This document shows positions 54,775-64,000 of a DNA stretch of 64,000 bases, in pieces (positions within the stretch are counted from its first letter, which is position 1; every line of letters begins with the position of its first letter). Source of the DNA: Harmonia axyridis (lineage: Eukaryota; Arthropoda; Insecta; Coleoptera; Coccinellidae); contig NC_059503.1 of the NCBI RefSeq assembly GCF_914767665.1, forward strand, positions 32,612,001 through 32,676,000, given 5' to 3'. The notes below the pieces were generated by a model. It was not told the DNA's origin. It searched no databases and saw nothing but the letters and a program-made list of their open reading frames with translations. A program made the position numbers and the translations under genes.

Positions 54775-55230
54775 TTCGATATCTGCTTGAATTTTCTATG
54801 GTTCTGGTGACGCTATCAACATGAAATTTTGCACGAAGATTAAAATTATTAGGTTTGTAAACGCAAAATCTCAACCCAATTGATCTATATATTATTCTGT
54901 AAAAATTGGGTACTTTGTTGTGTTTAAATTTTCTATTGATGATTGAATTTGTTAATTTATATTTATATCCAAAATCTCAACTCACTGAAATATTTTTTTC
55001 AGATATTCTGCTTGAATTTGCTCTCTTGAGTGGTGACTCAATCAATATGAAATTCTGTATGAATATTGAAATATTTATTCTACATATTCATTCAAAATTT
55101 AATTTCAATCAAACCAGTAGTTTCAAAATTATCAGGAAAACAAAATTTCAAACGGCCATAACTACGGAACCCGTAGTAGAATATTATGTACTTGACTGCA
55201 GCATTCAAGTTTACGGATGACGGAACGGAC
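54775..55230 (+). repeat. Diverged tandem repeat, period about 215 bp
   Basis: ATATCTGCTTGAATTTTCT followed by GGTGACgCtATCAAcATGAAA (54779) recurs as ATATTCTGCTTGAATTTGCT followed by GGTGACTCAATCAATATGAA (54996), and AAATCTCAACcCA likewise. The block ends with GATGACGGAACGGACGGATA, a phrase style common at transposon borders. Noncoding. Confidence 0.45.
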
Positions 55231-56801
55231 GGATAACATCTTCAATGAATCCAATCTGATCGGTTGAGACCATTTCCATAACGAAATTAAAAAATCTCGA
55301 CATTGTTAAAAAAAAATCACAATTGAAAAACAATTTTCTAATTAATTATAAATTATGATTTGAACGCGATTTTCCAATTATATTATCGAAATTTTAAACT
55401 TCAAAACTTAAATATTGGGTTCACCATTATCGTAGCAGTATGTCATGAATATTATTTTTAATTGATCTCTTCATTTTAACATATAAAACTAATGTATCAT
55501 CTCAAAGAGGTCTATCGCATTCTTGAACAAGGACGACTAGTATTGTGAAGGAACTCATTATTTACAAAATTCCCAAAACGTAAACTGCAAAGTTTTGGGG
55601 GTTGAAAAATTAATCAAATAAATAAATCCTTTATAACCACGTACGGTTCTAATAATTTCAGATTTTTCAATCTTGGAATTATCATTGCCAATTTAGAATA
55701 AATAACAACGACATGCTCAAACAACACAGCGAATTCAGAGGAATTAATTAAAAATAGAAAGTGCTCACAAAATAAAAACTGTGTACCAGTAAAATATTTG
55801 ATAATTTTCTTCCATCAGCACTGGAAGAGAACATCAGAAGAAAGGAACGGCACAGAGATGTAACATTGTTAACACTCCAATTAAAATTCGAATTAGTACA
55901 AATTTAATAAATCATCAGCTGCGTAGTTTAATGAAGTCACATTGAAGGATAAAAGAAATATGTTTCGAAAGTGACGTGAAACTATTAAGCCCCTTTGAAA
56001 AATTAACAACATTTTTCAACTGCCCTAATTGTAAACGCCCCGTAAATCAATAATCTACATAGATAAATCAAATTAATAATAAGAACGTGGTTTCGAAACA
56101 CGTCTAACAGTGGATATATATATAATTTGCATTCTATTCCACATTTTGGATCACTTATCTCTAATTGAAATTTATTTTTGCCAATGTCGTATTGTGGTGC
56201 GTTTTGTTACGAAACTAATTAATTTATCGTAATTATATTGTTGGTAAAGCCCACTCCGAGAAAATCGATTTCGAATGGGAATAATGAATCGTTAAACTGG
56301 TTTGCAAAGTGGAAACCTTCGGAATTTCCCAAAACAGAATTGACAACTCAGGAAAAACGCTGAACATGGAAGCACTCTGAAAGAGAACTATCGGAAATAT
56401 ATTCAGTGGTTTTATCTGAGTAATTCAACTCCGGTTTTCAGTTGATTGTTCTCAACAATAATTTTTACTGATAGAAAACGAGTTTCTATGCAACCGATTG
56501 GTGTCTCATTTGAATTTTTTCGTGATAAAGAACCGTTATACCATTTGATAATTCAGGAAAGAGCAGAGTACAAGAACTGATATGAAGTAGACTACTTCAA
56601 TTACTTCTTGAAAACATGAAATTTTTCAATAATGACTTAATTTGAAGAAAAAAATGAAGACGTTATATTTCCGTCAACAATTGAATATCTCCTAATACCT
56701 TTCAAAAAATTGATTAAATATTATTCATACCTCATTCCTAATGTGTTTATGATTGAATATCATATTTCTTTTAATTTGTTCTTAGTGCTTTATATTTTCT
56801 A
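55231..56801. other. Unassigned AT-rich DNA
   Basis: 1.5 kb without repeats, ends or frames I can support. Confidence 0.35.
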
Positions 56802-56803
56802 TA

Positions 56804-58455
56804 CAGCGTGATTTATGGCGATGGCTTATTAGACAATTATGGAAAATTTTGAATAATTTGTGATGAGAATTTGAATGTTGGGGTTTGAAACGATGATTTT
56901 TTCTTCCTAAAATATTTTCAGACCTCTACAACAACCGGTTATGTACTTTCTTATTTCAAATGGAAGACCCAGTATATTATTGCATCATTAGGTAGCTTAT
57001 TTGATGACAATTTCTGCAATATGCCATAATTTGGGTAAAACTCGTCAGTTTGAATTAGTGGAATTTTTATGAAAAAAATGCTTGCGACATGGACTCACAT
57101 TTTTTGGAATATACAGGGTTAGTATATTTAGAGGGGAACTACAGGGATATCGAAAACCGTAAGAGATACAAGGTGGCAGAAAAAAAAGAAAATCTCGATG
57201 TTCAGGTTTTTCGAGATATCTCGGGAACCAATGGAGATATTTTCGATCTGTTCACACCAACGCACTCATTCCTAAATAACGCAACTTTTTTGTAATTTAA
57301 GCCACCCTGTCTTTTTAACGGTTTCCCTGTAGTGGCTCTCTAAATAGTTCTAACCCTGTATATGCAGATATATAATTTTTTTTTGAAAAAAAAATTTTTT
57401 ATCTACTATCAATACATAGTATTAGTTTGGTCTTTACGGTTTGGACCAAAAATGTATAGGGTGTTTATGGGTAGATCATGAACTTGGACAACTCAATTTC
57501 ATCAAAACTCAAGATTTTCAAATTGAAACTTATATTTGTTAATCTTTCAGTCAATTCTAGGAATAAAAAAAGGGGGGATATCTTAAGCATATTCTATACC
57601 TGAAATGAAAATTTGAAAAGTTATCGAGGAAGAACTTGAAATGAGGAAAAACAGGAATTTCCAACTGAGTGGAGTAGTCTGTGACTTCCGGAAATCATAG
57701 ACAGAAATTAAAATGCTATGTTTCGATAAAAATTTTATACATTTTTATTGGTATATAGATTCTCGACAATCTCAACGAACAATTAATTACAATTCCTGAA
57801 ATGTCAAATTTAGTTATGGAAACACCGTATTTTAATTTCTTTTTATGTTTTCCAGAAATCCTTTCAGTTAAAAATTTTTCCTAATTTCAGGTTCTTCTTA
57901 GAAAACTTCTAGAATTTTCATTTTAGGTATATCATTTATTACCCTACCACTAGTAAAGGTTCTAATTTGAAAATCTTGAGTTTTGATGAATTTAAGTTGT
58001 CCAAGTTCATGACCTTCTCATAAAAACCCTGTATACTTTTGGTTCAAACAGTAAACAGTCTTATTATACTATGTATAGGTAGAATCGAAAATGAAGATGG
58101 TGTTTTCGAAAATAAACTTTTCTGCAGAAATAATAAAAAAAAATATGAGTCCTCGTCGGCACCATTTTTTTGATTAGAATCCCATTAACTCATGAAGCGT
58201 TGAGTTTTACCAAAACTATCGCATATTGTTGAAATTGTCATCAAATAAGCTACATACATACAATAATATACTGGATGTGCCATTTGAAATAAAAAAAGGA
58301 GAAGTCAGTCTCCAGTATAACCGAAAATTGTAGAGGTGTAAAAATATTTTAGGGAGAAAGATCATTGCCTCAAACCGCAACATGCAAATTTTCTGCTCAA
58401 AATTATGATTTATTTTCTATAAACATCTAATAGGCCATCGCCGTGAATCACACTG
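56804..58455. mobile_element. 1.65-kb palindromic TA-flanked element
   Basis: Ends CAGCGTGATTTATGGCGATG and (inverted) CAGTGTGATTCACGGCGATG, with TA at 56802-56803 and 58456-58457. The two arms are imperfect inverses for roughly 700 bp: CCCTAAAATATTTT, GATGACAATTTC.GCAATATG, AAACTCAAGATTTTCAAATT and TTTTAGGTATA/TATACCTGAAATG recur mirrored. The centre is near 57770. The left arm carries a nested 245-bp element (57114-57358). Noncoding. Relatives: 22236-22400 and 61725-62862. Confidence 0.85.
57114..57358. mobile_element. 245-bp TA-flanked MITE nested in the palindromic element
   Basis: Left CAGGGTTAGTATATTTAGAG and right (inverted) CAGGGTTAGAACTATTTAGA, each followed inwards by CACTACAGGGA or AACTACAGGGA. 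TA at 57112-57113 and 57359-57360. The related element at 62.04 kb and the opposite arm at 58.12 kb lack it, providing two empty-site references. The 68-codon frame over it (57089-57295) is not a gene. Confidence 0.85.
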
Positions 58456-58457
58456 TA

Positions 58458-59818
58458 TATTTAAATCTTGAAGATGGCAAATTATTTCGAACAAAACCTA
58501 TATGGATTTTTAAATGACTTAATTTCGAAGGTTCATCCTTGGAAATAATGAACTGACGGAGTATCAATTTTTCAATGTTCTTGTCCAAAAATGTTTTCCC
58601 TTGCAGTTACGTGTGCAACTGAACTGGCAGGTACGGGTATTGTTTTCAAGGTCCAGTTCCACTTGACTTGATTCTCTCTTGGTTTTCGAGTGACTCTGAC
58701 CAATCTTGCATGAAATTAGGCAGCGGAGAATTATACCATGAATATCGTTCTTAGACTCTTTTTTTTCAGAGTATCAGAATGCGGTTGAAATCTGGTCGAA
58801 GCGTCTGCGTCGGTGCTTCTTTGCCATACCATCGGCGCCCACGTATTCGAGTTACTGTTAAATGTACAGGGGATGTTCAACGAGTGAACCATATGAATCT
58901 TATAGTCAGATCAAATGAAAATAATCTTTCATAAAGTAGATTAACACTTAACCATTGTAGAAGCGAACTTAAAACTTAATTAGATAATTATCGGTGTATG
59001 TAAAGTCTGCCAGCATGACCGCCGCCAGACATTTTGGCGCTACGGCAAAATACAATTTGTCGTCGTCAGTGTTCAAACAACATACTGAGTTTAAGAACTT
59101 AAATCTTATATATTTATTTCACAAAGTAGCATTTTAGGAGAACAGTAGGCTACCTGATGGAAACTCCTTCTCCGGTACGGATTTACATAGATATCAATGA
59201 CAACAGGTTGTCACAGATATTCTTTCTTACTCTTCTGTGGAATAGGTATATACAAATCACCATTTACAATTGAAAAAACAATTTGATAGAGTTTAATTTT
59301 ATTTTCTAGTTGATGTTAGACCCTAAACAATATATAAATATTTTGAATTATTAAGGTATAACTTTATAATGTATACCATAAATATGCACCTATTTAAAAA
59401 TTCCAGAATGCCCAATTCTTCTGCTTTTAAAAATAACTCTTCCATATATATTTTCCCATGTTTCATTGTGATGGACGTGTCTTCACATATTTAGTCCAAA
59501 AATGAACTCAGACCTAATTTTTTGTGATGTGCCTATAGATTTGAGGTTAGGTATTTGGATAAAAATGAATGGCTCATAACTGTAGGAATAATCTGAAAAT
59601 AGCTCAACGAACACCATTTCGCAATAAAATGATGATGAAAAGTCTATTATTGATGCAGTCCATGGCCTTCGAGATCTTCGATTCACGTGATTATTGTGTT
59701 TGAGCAGACCTCAAGGATGAATAATACGCAATTGCCCTATTGCAGACTGTGGATGAATTGGTCTTGAGAATTTAAGCAGCAACGGTTACTTAATAACTTT
59801 TCATAGTTGCACTAGACG
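58458..59818. other. Unassigned DNA with one terminal-exon-like signal
   Basis: Mostly without repeats. See the separate entry for 58770-58861. No other structure seen. Confidence 0.35.
58770..58861 (+). other. Candidate terminal exon
   Basis: CTTAGACTCTTTTTTTTCAG|AGTATCAG is a strong-looking 3' splice site (58769). One frame after it is open for 29 codons to TAA (58859-58861) and reads YQNAVEIWSKRLRRCFFAIP then SAPTYSSYC. The segment is GC-richer than its surroundings. There is no homology I recognise, no clear AATAAA downstream and no upstream exon seen, so it may be chance. Confidence 0.2.
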
Positions 59819-59820
59819 TA

Positions 59821-60620
59821 CCGGGTGAATTTTTTAGCTGAACCAGTCAAAAATCTCGAAGAGGAAATATCTTACGGAAGAATGTTTTGAATAAAAGATT
59901 GATGGTGGAAGTCTACTTATGCTAAAACCTCTTTCATTTACTTTGTCCTTGTGAGGGGGTTCAATTTTGGGATTTAAAATAGGAATCCTTGTTTTTTATT
60001 GTAGATTCATATTCTAAGGCAAGAAACGCAGAAGTTTTATACGAATAATTTTTCACACATAACACTGCAATCGAATTGAAATTTTCCGTCTTAACGGTCT
60101 CAACGAATGCGTTCCATTGATCATAAAAAAAATTGTGATGTTTCCTGCTGAACTGTTTGTTTTTAGTACATATATGGCGATATTATTTGTCTTAGGTTTT
60201 TATTTCAAAATACCCATTGATTAAAAATAATGTATCAATTAAATAAAAGAAAAAAATTGAAAAAGATCTCTTCCAACGAATAGTTGGACAATTTACAACT
60301 AAAATTTTATGTGAAATGTCAATGGAGCGCATAAGTCGTCCAGACGGAAAATTCGAATTCAATAAAAGAACCATCTGTGACAAAACGTGAAAAATTATTC
60401 GTACAAAACTTTTCAATTTTTTGAATATAGATAAAACAGAGATTTCCATTTAAAATTCCAAAGGTGACCATTTTCCTTCACAAGGATGAAGGAAATGGAG
60501 GAGGAAGAGGTTGTAGCATAAGTGGACCTCCCTCTCAAACAATCAATTATTTTTGAAGCATTTTTCCATAAGATGTTTCCTTTTTGACATTTTCAACTGA
60601 AATCAAAAAAATTAAGTCGG
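59821..60620. mobile_element. 800-bp palindromic TA-flanked element, older
   Basis: Ends CCGGGTGAATTTTTTAG and (inverted) CCGACTTAATTTTTTTG, with TA at 59819-59820 and 60621-60622. The arms are imperfect inverses: GGAAATATCTTACGGAAGAA with CATAAGATGTTTCC, AAGTCTACTTATGCTAAAAC with GTAGCATAAGTGGAC, and ATTTTCCGTCttAACG with CCAGACGGAAAAT. Divergence between arms is higher than in the 30.6-kb or 47.9-kb elements, so it is probably older. Noncoding. Confidence 0.75.
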
Positions 60621-60622
60621 TA

Positions 60623-61722
60623 TATCATTGACTTAGGATTTTACATCATTTTTTCTTGAATGTCCTTATACGTCCATTATGGATTGAAATAGGCAATAGG
60701 TATTTTTTGTTTACTTTTTTTTTCGAAAGATGCATGCATGGAACTAAAAGTTGAAAAATGTATATAATAATAATAATCCCATATTGGTCCCTTCGACTTC
60801 GACATCATAAAGAGAATATATAAGACAAGTCATAAATAATGGAGTGCAATATAATAAGCTACTATTGAAAGGAAAATGAACACAAACATGACACAGTCTT
60901 ACAAAAGAAATAAGTCAAATAAGTGAACAAAGATTACTTTAAATGACCATCTGTTATGTATTCCCCTATACTGTAATAAGCTTCTTCAATTAATATACGT
61001 TTATGGTATTATTGAATTTGAACTCATTTATGTTTTCTATTTCCTGAACAAACTCAATATAGTAGACGTATTTAGACATGAAGTCTATCTACGTCTATGT
61101 CTGCGATACATTGAAACTCTAACAATTCAACAGGTTCATTATTGAAAATAATGCAACCAAAATAAAATATCACTGCTGGACCTGACCTAATATTCCATCG
61201 AAGGACAATTTCCAAATCGAAGCATCACCTTTCCGACAAGTTGCCTCACAAACCAATTTGAAACGAGGTCCGTTCTGAACGTATTGAATAATATCAAGAT
61301 ATGCCCATTATCTACCATCGAATACCAACAAAAAGAAGTTGACATGTCAATTCCAGCAAGCAACACCGCAGTTGTGTACGTTTCGTAACAAATTCTGGTC
61401 CACTAAGGTGGACAGACCATTTGACTAACGGTTATCTCAAATGAGATCTGGCCGTAATCTGCTTCGGGATCTCGTTCAAGTTCGATTTTTATTGCACAAA
61501 AACGATTGGTTCCCAAAGTTCAATATTTGATCGTTGGCTGCCGGACGATTAAGGACACATATTTCTCGAGCTTAGGCCGTCTCTACACGCGCGCTCCAAT
61601 CGGAGCCTTATTTGGGGTGTGATTGATAACGTTTTACGGGGTTTTGTCGCTTACGTGAGCAGCGTGGTACCTACAGATAAAACCACACACGGATTTTCCA
61701 CTGCACTTGTGTGACTCCACTA
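60623..61722. other. Unassigned DNA
   Basis: 60755-60900 includes a TAATAATAATAAT run. 61430-61700 is less AT-rich. No frames or ends with support. Confidence 0.35.
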
Positions 61723-61724
61723 TA

Positions 61725-62862
61725 CAAGCTGATTCACCGGAATACCCTATTAGACATTTTTTAAGAACTAATCATAATTTCGAGCTGAAAATTTGCATGT
61801 TTGGGTTTTAGACAATGATCTTTTTCCCTAAAATATTTTCAGATCTCTACAACTTACGGTTACAGGGTAAACACACTACTAATTCCTTATTTCAAAAGGC
61901 ACACCCAGTATATCATTGCATCATTAGATAGCTTTTTTGACGACAATTTTGGCAATATGCTATACCTCAAGTAAAAACTCAACGGTTCATGAGTTAATGG
62001 GATTCTTATCAAAAAAATGGTGGCAATCAAGACTCACATTTTATAGAATTTTTCGGCAGAAAAAGCTTTTTTCGAAAAAATTGTTTTCTTTTTCGATTCT
62101 CTGAATACGTAGTATTATAAGACTGTTTGCGGTTTGGACCAAATATGTACAGGGTGTTCATAAGAAGATTAAGAATTATATGAATTTGGACAACTCAAAT
62201 TCATCAGAACTCAAGATTTTCAAATCAGAACCTAAATTGTTAATTATTTCATTATTTCATACATACTAAAATAGTGGGGGTTACTTAAGCAAACCCTATA
62301 CCTGAAATGAATACTCAAAGAGTAATCGAGGAGGAACCTTAAATGAGGAAAAAACGCAATTCCTCACTGTGTGGAGAAGTCTGTGACATCCGACTAACAC
62401 AGAAAGAAACTAAAATTCGATGTTTGTATAACTAAATTTTACATTTCATTAATTATAATTAATTTTTCGTTGGGATTATTGAGAAATCCATAAACCAATA
62501 CAATTTCCAATTACGAGTAATTCATTACAATTCTTGAAATGTCCAATTTATTTATGGAATATTATTTTTTTGCTGTGTTGTTGCTGTGAGTAGTCACAGA
62601 CTACTTCACACAGTAATAAATTGCGTATTTTCCTCATTTGAAGTTCATCCTCGATAACTCTTAAAGCATTTATTTTAGGTATAGGGTTTGCTTGAGTAAC
62701 ACCCACTATTTTTGTACGTAGAATCGACTGAAATAATAAAAAATATAGGTTCTAGTTGGAAAATCTTGAGTTTCGATGAATATGAGTGGTCCAAGTTCAT
62801 GATCTTCTTATGAATACCCTGTACATTTTCAGTCCAAACCGCAAACCCGAGACTTATGGAGT
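61725..62862. mobile_element. Truncated relative of the 56.8-kb palindromic element
   Basis: The left arm begins after TA with CAAGCTGATTCACCGG and follows the 56804 element through CTAAAATATTTTCAGATCTC, ATATCATTGCATCATTAGAT and ACAGGGTGTTCATAAGAAGA. The arms mirror around about 62470 (GTGGAGAAGTCTGTGAC with GTCACAGACTACTTCACACA). The right arm stops near 62862, before the outer 350 bp, so no right end or target duplication remains. Noncoding; the 67-codon minus frame at 62675-62878 lies in the arm. Confidence 0.75.
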
Positions 62863-64000
62863 GTAGTGTTATATTCAAGAAACTTGTTATTTAATCGTTT
62901 TATCTCAATCGAACACTTCAACTTTGGGGGCTGTCCTTTTCAATAAAAGATGAGATGGTATCCATAAAATACCAACTGCCACTTATTGCACACCTATACC
63001 TGCAAGAGTTAATTTAACCCGTTTTCCGAAAAAAGACGCTGATCCTCAGCTGGAAAATGTTCTTTTAATAAACAATCAAAATTCACCGAATCCCATAACA
63101 ACCAGAACTTCAAGCGTCCTTGAAGAAGAAACAACCCTGAGGCAGAGCATTTTGCAATGCAAATTTCTCCGCATACATCTGAGTTACTTCGGCGTCGTAA
63201 CAAAATTTAATATCCGTTATACGCTGTTCTTGGTTCGGAGGAAAGAGATGTCTGATTTTAAGATACCTAAAAATTTTCATTTACACCGAAGTTTGCATCG
63301 TCTACCAAACTTTCAGCGTCCTGGAAGGTCTTACCTTGAATAAGGAAAGACTGGTAGTTTTCGTCCGTTGTTCATTTGATAGGATGGGATTGTTACCTGA
63401 AACAAAGAGAAGTTTATTTTATAGAAATTGCTGTTATTTACATTTTCACACAATCATAGTGTTCATTCGTAATAGATAAAATTTGAAAATATTATCATTT
63501 ATCAAGACGACCCAGTTATAACCTTAACAGGATGTTTTGAATAGTTTAAGACTCAATTCGAATATCCATCAACAATTTCACCTTTGTGCATGCTCAACGC
63601 GCACCCTTTATCTCCAAAAATTGAAATTTGTATTTAACCATCTACAGCCCAAACAGAATACCTATACAAAATTCCATTAATGACATAGTAAGTGATCCCT
63701 TACGACATTGATTTGATTGAAGTAATTACTAGGGATAGTACTGATATAGCTTGGGTTACAACAGAAAGTGAGTGAAAACTCACTTACCTAGGGAAATAAG
63801 TAAAAATTGAGGGAGAATCTTCTACTTTATTAATATTTATAGTATAATTTTCAAACTCACAGTTAGCTAAATTATGTGAAATTTTTGTGTTATTTCCGTT
63901 CTCTTCTAGATATTATAATTCTGCAGACAATACGGACTCAGTCTCATTAATAAAAAAAAAATACATGTGTTAAGTTTCGGAATAATTTTGATATTATGTC
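62863..64000. other. Unassigned DNA to window end
   Basis: 63000-63350 is slightly GC-richer with short overlapping frames on both strands (63009-63203 minus, 63152-63343 plus), none recognised. The remainder is AT-rich. See the candidate exon at 63335-63396. Confidence 0.35.
63335..63396 (-). other. Candidate internal exon on the minus strand
   Basis: Read on minus, TTCTCTTTGTTTCAG precedes the segment and TTATTCAAG|GTAAGACC follows it. Both are close to consensus splice sites, 62 nt apart. Two frames are open across it, one reading VTIPSYQMNNGRKLPVFPYS. I recognise neither. It is short and isolated, but the pairing of two good splice signals at exon distance is the best host-gene hint in the last kilobase. 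Confidence 0.3.

Noticed and set aside
1..64000. tRNA, rRNA or other structural RNA genes
   Set aside because: I scanned for tRNA-like arms and A/B boxes by eye and saw none I could support; a tRNAscan run would settle it.

Overview
The window looks like nuclear DNA of an arthropod, most likely an insect. It is AT-rich by eye, has no bacterial-style operons or ribosome binding sites, and is packed with insect-type transposon relics: cecropia-like mariner transposase pieces, IS630/Tc1-mariner relatives, a Penelope-like GIY-YIG endonuclease, a Jockey/CR1-like reverse transcriptase, hAT-like elements and many TA-flanked palindromic elements. The order cannot be fixed from the sequence; a beetle is plausible but that is only an impression. 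I found no complete, recognisable host gene. The open frames are short and nearly all lie in repeats or are chance. The stretch behaves like intergenic or long-intron DNA.

Layout. 1-1.8 kb: a hAT-like element cut by the window start, carrying a GC-rich 311-bp MITE, then retroelement-tail and hairpin repeats. 2.5-7 kb: two IS630/mariner-type transposase relics, a mariner C-terminal relic and two palindromic TA-flanked elements. 7.2-9.7 kb: two TTAA-flanked MITEs. 10.4-11.1 kb: a 362-bp tandem duplication. 12.2-13.8 kb: a 1.58-kb hAT-like element with both ends and an 8-bp target duplication. 14-30 kb: mostly unassigned DNA with scattered repeats, a 12-bp minisatellite (18.6 kb), a 34-bp palindrome (20.9 kb) and a GC-richer block with splice-like signals (24.85-25.45 kb). 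30-36 kb: a mariner tail, a 717-bp palindromic element, a Penelope-like 3' half and a Jockey/CR1-like RT relic. 36-37 kb: a third hAT-like copy, inverted.

37.7-43.1 kb is the most informative block. A segment of about 1.18 kb containing half a mariner was duplicated in tandem. A 2.7-kb palindromic element then entered the second copy. An 8-bp-TSD element entered that palindrome, and this third element carries part of a composite of stacked TA-flanked palindromes. The order of events can be read from the target duplications. 46-50 kb: palindromic elements, including a 1.5-kb long-inverted-repeat element whose spacer holds a small Cys-rich coding remnant. 50-54 kb: two more TTAA MITEs, a non-LTR 3' tail and a second copy of the stacked palindrome composite. 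56.8-62.9 kb: a 1.65-kb palindromic element with a nested 245-bp one, an unrelated 800-bp palindromic element, and a truncated relative of the first. The last kilobase holds one possible minus-strand exon.

Nothing here forms a working gene set. The main theme is that many palindromic elements with unrelated bodies share the end TA-CAGGGTG and a TA target, which suggests mobilisation in trans by related Tc1/mariner-type transposases. I see no evidence for a new enzymatic or defence system.
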